Origin: Amycolatopsis nigrescens CSC17Ta-90 | GTDB lineage: Bacteria; Actinomycetota; Actinomycetes; Mycobacteriales; Pseudonocardiaceae | Assembly (NCBI RefSeq): GCF_000384315.1 | Contig: NZ_ARVW01000001.1 | Span: 567,746-631,745, forward strand | DNA length: 64,000 nt | Direction of reading: 5' to 3' | In this document: piece by piece, positions 8,622 to 17,063 of the stretch | Numbering within the stretch: position 1 is the first letter of the stretch | Layout of the letters: each line of letters starts with the position of its first letter | Notes under the pieces: generated by a model | Databases searched by the model: none | Seen by the model: only the letters and a program-made list of their open reading frames with translations | What the model was told of the DNA's origin: nothing | Position numbers and translations under genes: made by a program

Positions 8622-9365
8622 ATGAAGCTGGAAGAAGTCGCACGGCACGTGAGCACTCCGCTGGCCAGTCCGGCGTACGCGCCGGTCGTGCCGCGGTTCA
8701 CCAGCCGCGAGTATCTGAACATCGTGTACCGCACCGACGCCGACGCGTTGCGCGCCGTGGTGCCGGAACCGCTCGAACTCGACGAGCCGCTGGTGCGGTT
8801 CGAGGTGATGCGGATGGGCGACGTCACCGGCTACGGCCCGTACGTCGAGGCCGGGCAGGCGATCCCGGTGCGGTTCGACGGCGAGCGGGGCGAATACCTG
8901 CACGCCATGTACCTGGACAACTTCCCGGCGACCGCGTCCGGCCGCGAGGTGAGCGCATACCCGAAGACGATCGGTGCGCCGGACCTCTACCTGGACCACG
9001 GCGCGCTCGTCGGCACCCTGGACTACGGCTCGCTGCGGGTGGCCACCGCGACCATGGGCTACAAGCACCACCCGCTGGACCTCGCCGAGGCCAAGGCCCA
9101 GGTCACCGTGCCCACCTTCATGGTCAAACTGATCCCCGACTACGACGGCGCGCCGCGGGTGGCGGAGCTGGTCCGCACCGAGATCACCGACGTGGTGGTC
9201 CGTGAAGCGTGGACCGGCCCGGCACGGCTGCAGCTGTTCGAGCACGTACTGGCCCCGCTGGCCGACCTGCCGGTGCGCGAGGTCGTCTCGGCCAGCCATC
9301 TGCTGACCGATCTCACCCTGGCACCGGTCCGCCCGGTGCACGACTACCTGGGAGGTTCGCGATGA
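8622..9365 (+). CDS. Acetoacetate decarboxylase-like protein
   Basis: The 247-residue protein belongs to the ADC family. Arg29, Glu61, Glu76 and Lys115 (AYPKTIGAP) fall at the same numbers as the functional residues I recall for the Clostridium enzyme. Lys115 would be the Schiff-base lysine. Residue 116 is Thr, whereas classical ADC has a second lysine there, so the pKa tuning and perhaps the reaction may differ. Some ADC-fold proteins do aldol or hydratase chemistry instead. It starts 7 bases after the hydratase gene, within the operon. Confidence 0.85.
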   Translation: MKLEEVARHVSTPLASPAYAPVVPRFTSREYLNIVYRTDADALRAVVPEPLELDEPLVRFEVMRMGDVTGYGPYVEAGQAIPVRFDGERGEYLHAMYLDNFPATASGREVSAYPKTIGAPDLYLDHGALVGTLDYGSLRVATATMGYKHHPLDLAEAKAQVTVPTFMVKLIPDYDGAPRVAELVRTEITDVVVREAWTGPARLQLFEHVLAPLADLPVREVVSASHLLTDLTLAPVRPVHDYLGGSR

Positions 9366-10309
9366 GCGAGCGATTCCGCACGGCGGCGGTACTCGGCGCC
9401 GGCACCATCGGACTGTCCTGGACCGCGCTGTTCGCCGGGCACGGCCTGCGGGTCCGGGTCAGCGACCCCCGGCCCGACCTGGCCGAGGCGGTGGCGGGCG
9501 CGCTGGCCGCGTTCGCCCCGCACCTGGCCGCGCAGGGCCTGGACGTGACCGACCTGGCGGCGCGGGTGGAGATCGCCACCGACACCACCGACGCGGTGCG
9601 CGACGCGGACGTGGTCCAGGAGAACGGCCCCGAGAACGTCGAGTTCAAGCGGGAACTCTTTGCGACGCTGGTCCGCGAGGCCCCGGCGGACGCCCTGCTG
9701 CTCAGCTCTTCCTCGGCCATCCCGTCCAGCGAGTTCGCCGGTGAAGGTGACGGCGCCGGGCGGGTGCTGATCGGGCACCCGTTCAACCCGCCGCACCTGG
9801 TCCCGCTGGTCGAAGTGGTGCCAGGCAGGCAAACCACCGAGGAGTCGGCGGCACGAGCGGTGGAGTTCTACCGGTTCCTCGGCCGCGTCCCTGTGGTGGA
9901 ACGCAAGGAGATTCCCGGTTTCGTCGGCAACCGGCTGCAGAACGCGCTGCAGCGGGAGGCCATCTACCTCGTCGAGCAGGGCGTGGTCTCCCCCGCCGAG
10001 CTGGACACCGTGCTGGTGAACTCGCTCGGCCTGCGCTGGTCCACCGTCGGGCCGTTCCTCGGCTCGCACCTGGGCGGCGGCCCCGGCGGGTACCGGCACA
10101 TGGCCGAGCACATCGGCAAGTCGATGCACCGGATGTGGGACTCCCTCGGCAAGCCCGAGCAGGGACCCGAACAACGGGAACGGCTCATCGAAGCCGTGGA
10201 AAACGCTTACGGCGCGCAGAGCTACGCCGAGCTCACCGAAGAACGTGACCGCAGGCAGCTCGCCGTGCTGTCTGCTTTGGACAGTGCGAACAAGGAGGTT
10301 CAGTCATGA
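9362..10309 (+). CDS. 3-hydroxyacyl-CoA dehydrogenase family, NAD-dependent
   Basis: The 315-residue protein has an N-terminal Rossmann fold (GAGTIG at 12-17) and the family His139 in GHPFNPPHLVPLVEV. A helical C-terminal dimerisation domain follows, with GFVGNRLQNAL. Its length fits stand-alone 3-hydroxyacyl-CoA or L-gulonate/carnitine-type dehydrogenases. The ATG overlaps the previous stop (ATGA), and its own stop overlaps the next start, so the operon is tightly coupled. Confidence 0.9.
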   Translation: MSERFRTAAVLGAGTIGLSWTALFAGHGLRVRVSDPRPDLAEAVAGALAAFAPHLAAQGLDVTDLAARVEIATDTTDAVRDADVVQENGPENVEFKRELFATLVREAPADALLLSSSSAIPSSEFAGEGDGAGRVLIGHPFNPPHLVPLVEVVPGRQTTEESAARAVEFYRFLGRVPVVERKEIPGFVGNRLQNALQREAIYLVEQGVVSPAELDTVLVNSLGLRWSTVGPFLGSHLGGGPGGYRHMAEHIGKSMHRMWDSLGKPEQGPEQRERLIEAVENAYGAQSYAELTEERDRRQLAVLSALDSANKEVQS

Positions 10310-11487
10310 CCGGCCCACTCACCGCCGACTTCTACGGCTACGAGGATCTGCTTCCCGAAGAAGAGCGCAAGATGCTGCTGAAGGCACGCGACTTCATGCG
10401 CACCGAGGTGAAGCCACTGGTCAACGAGTACTGGGCGAAGGGCGAGTTCCCGCACGAGCTGATCGGCAAGTTCCGCGAGCTGGGCCTGACCGGGCTGGCC
10501 TACGAGGGCTACGGCGACCCGCTGCCCGCGGCGAGCCACCTGCTGGTCGGCATGCTCGCCATGGAGTACAGCCGCACCGACGCCTCGGTGGCCACCTTCT
10601 ACGGTGTCCACAACGGACTCGCGATGTACAGCGTGTACCGCGGCGGCGACCAGGAGCAGCGCGACCGCTAGCTGCCCGCGATGGCCGCCATGGACAAGAT
10701 CGGCGCCTTCGCGATGACCGAGCCGCTGGGCGGCTCCGACGTCGCGGGCGGCATGCGCACCACCGCCAGGCGCGAGGGCGACACCTGGATCCTCGACGGC
10801 GCCAAGAAGTGGATCGGCAACGCCACCTTCGCCGACCTGGTCGTGGTCTGGGCGCGGGACGTGGCCGACGACAAGGTCAAGGGCTTCGTGGTGGATAAGG
10901 GCACTCCCGGCTTCGAGGCGGTCAAGATCGAGCACAAGATCGCGTTCCGGATCGTGGAGAACGCGGAGATCACGCTGACCGGCGTGCGGGTGCCCGAGGC
11001 GAACCGTCTGCAGCGGATCGGCTCGTTCCGCGACGTGGCCGAGGTCCTGCGCGCCACCCGCGGCGGGGTGGCCTGGCAGGCGCTGGGCGTGATGATCGGC
11101 GCCTACGAGCTGGCGCTGGACTACGCCAAGCAGCGCGAGCAGTTCGGCCGCCCGATCGCGCGGTTCCAGCTGGTGCAGGACCTGCTGGTGAAAAGCCTCG
11201 GCAACATCACCGCGTCCTGGGGCATGCTGGTGCAGCTGGCCAGGCTGCAGGACGCCGGGATCTTCCGCGACGAGCACTCCTCGCTGGCCAAGGCATTCGT
11301 CACGGCCAGGATGCGCGAGGTGGTGGCCTGGAGCCGGGAGATCTTCGGCGGCAACGGAATCGTACTGGACCACGACATCGCCCGGTTCTTCGCGGACGCC
11401 GAGGCGATCTACTCCTTCGAAGGCACCAGGGAGATGAACACCCTGATCGTCGGCAAGGCGATCACCGGCCAGAGCGCCTTCGTCTGA
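10306..11487 (+). pseudogene. Acyl-CoA dehydrogenase (glutaryl-CoA dehydrogenase-like) with in-frame TAG
   Basis: The reading frame spans 394 codons of an acyl-CoA dehydrogenase and is broken by a single TAG at 10669-10671. The first 121 residues carry the helical N-domain. After the stop the same frame resumes ([20 protein letters not shown], an ATG at 10681) through the beta domain to the base-bearing EGTREMN and the C-terminus [11 protein letters not shown] typical of GcdH-like enzymes. The context reads DR-stop-LPA, where the family has an aromatic residue, so TGG to TAG (base 10670) is the simplest lesion. It is either a recent nonsense mutation or a sequence error; nothing else in the gene has decayed. 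Confidence 0.85.
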
Positions 11488-11503
11488 GCGGTTCCCCGCA
11501 ATC

Positions 11504-11552
11504 CGTGAAGGTGCCCTTGCCTACCTTGGAAGTAGGCAAGGGCACCTTCACG
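11504..11552. terminator. Bidirectional hairpin, 21-bp perfect stem
   Basis: The arms at 11504-11524 and 11532-11552 are exact complements with a 7-nt loop (CTTGGAA). The hairpin lies between the convergent acyl-CoA dehydrogenase and peptidase genes, where it should end both transcripts. No long U-tract is present. Confidence 0.75.
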
Positions 11553-11565
11553 ACATCAGGGAGGG

Positions 11566-13059
11566 TTAACGGTCGCCGGTGGAGGGGCAGGTGACGTCCT
11601 TGGCTGGCAGCTCGCCGCTCAGGAGGTACCTGGTGACGGTGGCGTCGGCGCAGTTGCCCGGATAGGCGCCGTGCCGCCAGGAACCCTCCACCAGTGCCAT
11701 TCGCGAGTTGTCCGGCAGCAGCTCGCGGAGGTTGCGGGCACCCTCGATCGGGGTCTGGGTGTCGTGCGAGTTCTGCACCAGCAGCACGCTTTCCGCCCGG
11801 TTGTCCCGGATCTGGGTGCGCGGCTCCTTCGGGTCCGGCCAGAAGGCGCACGGCGCGATGTTCGAGGTCTGCCCGCCCATCAGCGGGAAGCGCCGGGTGT
11901 CGCGCAGCGCGTCGCGCCGGTACTGCTCCACATCGGTGGGCCAGCGCGCGTCTCCGCAGACCACGGCGAGGAAGGCGGCGGCGCTGTTGTCGGGCGGCGG
12001 GGACTGCCAGCGCGCCGGCCGGGCCGGGAACAGCGGCTCGGCCGGCGGGGCGGCTTCGGTCCTGGCAGCACCGGCGCCCGGCGCGTCCAGCAGTTTCCGC
12101 AGCAGTTCGGCCAGTGCCTTGCTGTTCTCCTCGTGCTGCCCGGCGCCCAGCGCGGACCTGCGCACCGTGTTGCCGTCGTAGCTGCGCCCGTCCACCACCA
12201 CCGGTTCCTTGTCTAGCTGGTTCAGCAGCCGCCGGAACCCGCTCGACACCCGCGCGGCGGTGTCGCCGAGATGATAGGTCGCGTCCCGTTCCGCGGCCCA
12301 GTCCGCGAACAGGTCGAACGCGCGTTCCGCCGGCAGCGACCAGATCTGCACCATGCCGCGCCAGGCGCGTTCCGGGTCCACGCTGCTGTCCAGCAGGATC
12401 CGGTCGGACCGCTCGGGGAACAGCTGGGTGTAGACCGCGCCGAGGTAGGTGCCGTAGGAGATGCCGAAGTAGGAGATCTTCGGCTCGCCCAGCGCGGCCC
12501 TGATGACGTCCATGTCCCTGGCGGTGTTGCGGGTGGTGATGTATGGCAGCAGGTCGGGCTGGTTCGCCCAGCACTTCTCGGCGATCTCCTTGGTCTGCGC
12601 GACGGCGTCGGCGAACTTCGCATTGTCGAACGGGATCGGCGACCAGCCACCGCCCTCGCCGAGGCCGCAGCCGACCGGCGTGCTCGCTCCGACCCCGCGC
12701 GGGTCGAAGCCGATCAGGTCGTACCGATCGCTGACCTCCTTCGGCGTCAGGCCGCTGACCGGCAGGTCCAGCCCGGACCCGCCGGGCCCGCCCGGGTTCA
12801 TCAGCAGCACGCCGCGGCGCGCACCCGGATCGCCCGCTTTCACCCGGGAGATGGCGATGTCGATCTGCCTGCCGCCGGGCTGCTGGTAGTCCAGCGGCAC
12901 CCGCACCGTCGCGCATTCGAAGTTCGCCGGCCGGTCCGGTGCACAGCGGTGCCAGTCCGGCCCCTCGGCGGCCATGACCGGCACAGCCGACACTGCGGGC
13001 ACGACCAGCACGCTGAGCAGGGTGCCGACGAGCGCCGACAGCCCCAGTTTCTTCCCCAT
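11566..13059 (-). CDS. Secreted alpha/beta-hydrolase, tripeptidyl aminopeptidase (TAP/SlpD-E) type
   Basis: The 497-residue product has a Sec signal (about 1-31). Its oxyanion loop is NPGGPGGSG and its nucleophile is Ser201 in YFGISYGTYLG. Asp in VLLVQNSHDTQTPIEGA and His in EGSWRHGAYPGN lie in the C-terminal TAP domain and complete the triad. Homologues cleave tripeptides from extracellular peptides, which would complement the S1 proteases in this window. The ATG at 13059 begins the signal peptide. Confidence 0.9.
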   Translation of the reverse strand: MGKKLGLSALVGTLLSVLVVPAVSAVPVMAAEGPDWHRCAPDRPANFECATVRVPLDYQQPGGRQIDIAISRVKAGDPGARRGVLLMNPGGPGGSGLDLPVSGLTPKEVSDRYDLIGFDPRGVGASTPVGCGLGEGGGWSPIPFDNAKFADAVAQTKEIAEKCWANQPDLLPYITTRNTARDMDVIRAALGEPKISYFGISYGTYLGAVYTQLFPERSDRILLDSSVDPERAWRGMVQIWSLPAERAFDLFADWAAERDATYHLGDTAARVSSGFRRLLNQLDKEPVVVDGRSYDGNTVRRSALGAGQHEENSKALAELLRKLLDAPGAGAARTEAAPPAEPLFPARPARWQSPPPDNSAAAFLAVVCGDARWPTDVEQYRRDALRDTRRFPLMGGQTSNIAPCAFWPDPKEPRTQIRDNRAESVLLVQNSHDTQTPIEGARNLRELLPDNSRMALVEGSWRHGAYPGNCADATVTRYLLSGELPAKDVTCPSTGDR

Positions 13060-13133
13060 GGAACCCCTTCCTTCGTGCCCGGCAGGCTAGCAACGAAGGA
13101 GACGTCCCGCTCGGATCCGCGGCGGCGGGCCGG

Positions 13134-14954
13134 CTATTCGAGCTCCAAAGTGGAGAGTACGAGTCCGGCGAGCGCGGCGGGGTCGCCGTCCGCGTGGCGC
13201 AGCACCAGGTCCGGCTGCAACGGGGCCTCGTAGGGATCGTCGACCCCGGTGAAACCGGTGATCTCCCCGGCCATCGCCTTGGCGTACAAGCCCTTGGGGT
13301 CGCGCTCGGCGCAGACCTCCAGCGGCGTGTCCACGAACACCTCGGTGAACGACAGGCCCGCCGCCTGGTGCGCGGCCCGCACCCGTTCCCGGTCGGCCCG
13401 GTACGGACTGATCAACGAGACCACCGTGACCATGCCCGCGTCCGCGAACAGCTGCGCCACTTCACCGACCCGACGCACGTTTTCCGCCCGGTCGGCCGCG
13501 GCGAACCCGAGGTCCGCGTTCAGCCCGTGCCGGAGGTTGTCCCCGTCCAGCAGGTACGCGGGGGTCCCGGCGGCGACCAGCCGCCGCTCCAGCTCCACCG
13601 CGATCGAGGACTTGCCGGACGCGGAAAGCCCGGTGAGCCAGATCGTGCGCCCGCGCGTGGCGCGGTCGTCCCGGCCGACTGCCGCGGAATGCCACACCAC
13701 GTTCGTGCTCTGCCGCCGCGGCCCGGCGATCATGCCGGCGGCGACCGTGTTGTTGGTGGCCTCGTCGATCAGGATGAAACTGCCGGTGGTGCGGTTGCGG
13801 CGGTAGGGGTCGAACTGCAGCGGCCGCTGCGTGCGCAGCCGGATCCGGCCGATCTCGTTGAGCTGCAACGATTCCACCGACTCGTCGCGGTGCAGGGTCT
13901 GCACGTCGAGCCGGTAGTCCAGTTCCTTCACCTCGGCGCGGGTGTCGCGGGTGGTGTGCCGGACGACGTACTTCGCGCCCGGGGTGAGCGCGGACCTTTC
14001 GGTGAGCCAGCAGACCATCGCGTCGATGTCGTGCCCCGACTCCGGCCGGTTTCCCGGGCGGCAGAGCAGATCGCCCCGGCTGATGTCCAGCTCGTCGGCG
14101 AGCTGCAGGGTGACCGCCTGCGGCGCGAACGCCTCGGCCACCGGCACCCCGCCAGGCCCCCGGATCGCGGTGATCCTGGTGGTGAACCCGGACGGCAGCG
14201 CGACCACCTCGTCGCCGGGTTTGAGCACCCCGCCCGCCACCGTGCCGGCGTAGCCCCGGTAGTCCGTCGAGCGGATCACGTACTGCACCGGGAATCGCGC
14301 GTCGATCAGGTTGCGGTCCGAGGCGATGTGCACCTCTTCCAGCTGATGCAGCAGTGAAGTGCCCTCGTACCACGGCATGCTGGCGCTGCGGTGCACGATG
14401 TTGTCCCCGAGCAGCGCGGACATCGGCACGAAGGTCAGGTCGGAGATGTCCAGTTTCATCGCGAACCGGCTGAACTCCTCGCGGATCTCCTCGAACCGCT
14501 CCTGCGACCAGTCGACCAGGTCCATCTTGTTCACGCACAGCACCAGGTGCGGAATGCCGAGCAGGCTGGCCAGGAACGCATGCCGCCGCGACTGCTCGAG
14601 CACCCCGTGCCTGGCGTCGATCAGCACCAGCGCCAGGTCCGCTGTGGACGCACCGGTGACCATGTTCCTGGTGTACTGCGGATGTCCCGGGGTGTCCGCG
14701 ATGATGAACCGGCGCCTCGGGGTGGCGAAGTAGCGGTGTGCCACGTCGATCGTGATGCCCTGTTCCCGTTCGGCGCGCAGGCCGTCGGTGAGCAGCGCGA
14801 GGTCGGGGTAGTCGCTCCCGCGCTCGCGGCTGGTGCGCTCCACCGCGGCGAGCTGGTCGGTGAACACGGTCTTGGAGTCGAACAGCAGCCTGCCGATCAG
14901 GGTGGACTTCCCGTCGTCGACGCTGCCCGCGGTGGCCAGGCGAAGAAGTTGCAT
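13134..14954 (-). CDS. cysNC: Bifunctional sulfate adenylyltransferase subunit 1 / APS kinase
   Basis: The 606-residue fusion has an N-terminal CysN GTPase and a C-terminal CysC kinase. CysN shows GSVDDGKS (10-17), DTPGHPQYTRNM and NKMD. CysC starts near residue 430 with the P-loop GLSASGKSS and includes DGDNLRHGLN. With CysD it makes APS from sulfate and ATP using GTP hydrolysis, and then phosphorylates APS to PAPS. Its ATG overlaps the cysD stop (TGATG). No PAPS/APS reductase is seen nearby, so the PAPS may serve the sulfotransferase at 19038. Confidence 0.95.
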   Translation of the reverse strand: MQLLRLATAGSVDDGKSTLIGRLLFDSKTVFTDQLAAVERTSRERGSDYPDLALLTDGLRAEREQGITIDVAHRYFATPRRRFIIADTPGHPQYTRNMVTGASTADLALVLIDARHGVLEQSRRHAFLASLLGIPHLVLCVNKMDLVDWSQERFEEIREEFSRFAMKLDISDLTFVPMSALLGDNIVHRSASMPWYEGTSLLHQLEEVHIASDRNLIDARFPVQYVIRSTDYRGYAGTVAGGVLKPGDEVVALPSGFTTRITAIRGPGGVPVAEAFAPQAVTLQLADELDISRGDLLCRPGNRPESGHDIDAMVCWLTERSALTPGAKYVVRHTTRDTRAEVKELDYRLDVQTLHRDESVESLQLNEIGRIRLRTQRPLQFDPYRRNRTTGSFILIDEATNNTVAAGMIAGPRRQSTNVVWHSAAVGRDDRATRGRTIWLTGLSASGKSSIAVELERRLVAAGTPAYLLDGDNLRHGLNADLGFAAADRAENVRRVGEVAQLFADAGMVTVVSLISPYRADRERVRAAHQAAGLSFTEVFVDTPLEVCAERDPKGLYAKAMAGEITGFTGVDDPYEAPLQPDLVLRHADGDPAALAGLVLSTLELE

Positions 14955-15910
14955 CAGAAGTAACCTTCCTTCTTCCTGTCCTCCATACCGGCTTCGGAGA
15001 TCCGGTCGTCGGCACGAGTGGCACCGCGTTCGGTGATCCTGGTCGCGGCCACCTCGGTGAGCACCGCGTCGGGACTGGCGGCGCTCGACTCCACGCAACC
15101 GGTGCAGGTGGCGTCGCCGATGGTGCGGAAGCGCACCAGTGCGTCGAAGGGCTCTTCGCCTTCTTCGGGGGTGACGAACCTGGTGAGCGCGATCAGCATG
15201 CCGTCGCGCGGGAAGACGGTGCGGCGGTGCGCGTAGTAGAGCGAGGGCAGGTCGATCCGATCCGCCTCGATGTAGGACCAGATGTCCAGCTCGGTCCAGT
15301 TGGACAGCGGGAAGACCCGGATGTGCTCGCCCTTGCGGTGCCGTCCGTTGTAGAGGTTCCACAGCTCCGGCCGCTGGTTGCGGGGATCCCACTGGCCGAA
15401 CTCGTCGCGGAAGCTGAACACCCTTTCCTTGGCACGCGCCTTTTCCTCGTCCCGGCGGGCACCGCCGAACACCGCGTCGAACCGGTTCTCCGTGATGGTC
15501 CGCAGCAGGGTGGTGGTCTGCAGCCGGTTCCGGCTCGCCCTCGGCCCGGTCTCGGCCACCACCCGGCCGGCATCCAGGTCGTCCTGCACGCTGGCCACCA
15601 GCAGCCGCGCGCCGTAGTCGGCGGCGGCGCGGTCCCGGAACTCGATCACCTCGTCGAAGTTGTGCCCGGTGTCCACGTGCACCACCGGGAACGGCAGCGG
15701 CGCCGGCCAGAATGCCTTGGCCGCCAGGTGCAGCATGACCATCGAGTCCTTGCCGCCGGAGAACAGCAGCGCCGGCCGCTCGAAGGTGGCCGCGACCTCG
15801 CGGAAGATGTGCACCGCCTCGGCTTCCAGCGCGTGCAGGTGGGACAGCTCGTAGGTCGCGGGTGTTGCAGACCCGGCCGAGTTAGCGGTGTTCGAGGAGA
15901 GCACAGTCAC
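14954..15910 (-). CDS. cysD: Sulfate adenylyltransferase subunit 2
   Basis: The 318-residue ATP-pyrophosphatase-type subunit has the PP-loop SGGKDS (51-56), HVDTGHNF and a C-terminal region with YYAHRRTVF. It adenylates sulfate in complex with CysN. I chose the GTG at 15908-15910 because GGGGG lies 7 bases upstream; a TTG 21 bases earlier would add seven residues. The 86 bases upstream contain two TTGACC direct repeats on the minus strand that may be part of the promoter. Confidence 0.94.
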   Translation of the reverse strand: MTVLSSNTANSAGSATPATYELSHLHALEAEAVHIFREVAATFERPALLFSGGKDSMVMLHLAAKAFWPAPLPFPVVHVDTGHNFDEVIEFRDRAAADYGARLLVASVQDDLDAGRVVAETGPRASRNRLQTTTLLRTITENRFDAVFGGARRDEEKARAKERVFSFRDEFGQWDPRNQRPELWNLYNGRHRKGEHIRVFPLSNWTELDIWSYIEADRIDLPSLYYAHRRTVFPRDGMLIALTRFVTPEEGEEPFDALVRFRTIGDATCTGCVESSAASPDAVLTEVAATRITERGATRADDRISEAGMEDRKKEGYF

Positions 15911-15996
15911 GGTGAAACCCCCATCAGCCAAAATAAAGCTTGGTCAAGTTTTCGGGACCGGTCAACAAGGGTGAAAGCAGGCAGACAAGATTAGTT

Positions 15997-16977
15997 TCAG
16001 CTTGAGATAAATCCATCAAGTCGGGCATCCCCCCTTTCGCCGCCGGAGTACCCTGTCCACGCCTCGGGTTTCTTGCCGCCCGCCGCCTCGGTGACCGCGT
16101 TCGCGGCGGCGGCCAGCGCGGCGCCGCGGCGGGCGATCTCGGCGCCGGAGATCGTGTCCCCGACGTACAGCGTGAGCACGAGCTCCTGGCGGCCGTCCGC
16201 GCCGAAGGTGGGCGCCGCGAGCAGGCTCACCGGGAGTTGGCCGCGCGGCGACAGCTCCGCGTCGAGGTACACCCGCTCCCCCAGGCTGGACACCAGCTCA
16301 CCGACCAGTTCGCGCAGTTCGTCGGGCAGGTCGTAGGCCGCGACCCCGGACATCAGTTTGTGCAGCCGCTGCCCGGCCGCGGTCAGGCTCTCCGCCAGGT
16401 AGCCGCGGGCGCGGCATTCGGTGACCACCCGCCGGAGCAGCTTCCGGTCCAGGCTCATCGGCAAGATGGGCGGCTTCGCCAGCCAGTCCGTCAGCCCGGA
16501 GTCGGGGCCCCAGAGCACGTACATCAGCCCGACCGGCGGCGCGAAGGGGTAGCGCTGGCCGACCTGGACGGCGGTCTTTCCCCGCGGGCCGGCGCTTTCC
16601 AGCACCACGATCTGCCCGCCGGTGACCGCCGACGCGGTGCAGGTGGTGCCGTAGCGTTCGCTCAGCTCGGCCAGCCGCGGCCCGGCCAGCGCGGCGGCCG
16701 CGAACTCGTCCTGGGCCAGCCTGCCCGCGGCGATCAGCCCGGGGCCGAGCCGGTAGGTCTTGTGCACCGGGTCTCGCACCAGGTAGCCGCCCGCCGACAG
16801 CTCGGTCACGATGCCGAGGCAGGTGGGCTTGCTCAGGCCCAGTTCCCGTGCCAGCTCGGACAGCCCGAACCCGGCGCCGCCGTTGGCCACGAAGAAGTCG
16901 AGCAGCCGCACGACCCGCTCGGTCGGCGGGGAACGCCGGGCCGGCGCCTTCGAGACTTCCGAAATCTCCGAAGTCAT
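15997..16977 (-). CDS. IclR-family transcriptional regulator
   Basis: The 326-residue protein has an IclR winged helix (about 18-80, with LSELARELGLSKPTCLGIVTEL split across the recognition helix) and a C-terminal effector-binding domain. The ATG at 16977 has AGGAG six bases upstream; a TTG at 16983 is too close to that site. It is divergent from the DUF1214/SDR/sulfotransferase genes and followed by cysD on the same strand, so it could control both arms. Confidence 0.88.
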   Translation of the reverse strand: MTSEISEVSKAPARRSPPTERVVRLLDFFVANGGAGFGLSELARELGLSKPTCLGIVTELSAGGYLVRDPVHKTYRLGPGLIAAGRLAQDEFAAAALAGPRLAELSERYGTTCTASAVTGGQIVVLESAGPRGKTAVQVGQRYPFAPPVGLMYVLWGPDSGLTDWLAKPPILPMSLDRKLLRRVVTECRARGYLAESLTAAGQRLHKLMSGVAAYDLPDELRELVGELVSSLGERVYLDAELSPRGQLPVSLLAAPTFGADGRQELVLTLYVGDTISGAEIARRGAALAAAANAVTEAAGGKKPEAWTGYSGGERGDARLDGFISS

Positions 16978-16987
16978 TGCCAACTCC

Positions 16988-17001
16988 TAGAACACGTTCT
17001 A
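16988..17001. promoter_or_regulatory. KstR-like operator
   Basis: TAGAACACGTTCTA fits the mycobacterial KstR consensus TnnAACnnGTTnnA as I recall it, and is symmetric apart from the two central bases. It lies 10 bases before the IclR start and 63 bases before the DUF1214 gene, so it could control both directions. KstR represses sterol catabolism genes. No KstR gene is in the window. Confidence 0.6.
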
Positions 17002-17018
17002 ATCTGACCGAACTGAAA

Positions 17019-17035
17019 TGTACCAGGCCGGTACA
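17019..17035. promoter_or_regulatory. Inverted repeat, possible IclR site
   Basis: TGTACC and GGTACA are separated by 5 bases, 28 bases upstream of the DUF1214 start codon. The position suits autoregulation by the divergent IclR protein or control of the DUF1214 operon. No experimental consensus is available. Confidence 0.4.
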
Positions 17036-17063
17036 GATTTGGACCAGCCCGAGGAGGCCGTGG

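Noticed and set aside
13134..15910. Ordinary cysteine-synthesis sulfate assimilation only
   Set aside because: Not excluded, but the missing reductase and sulfite reductase and the nearby sulfotransferase make a sulfonation role worth reporting instead.
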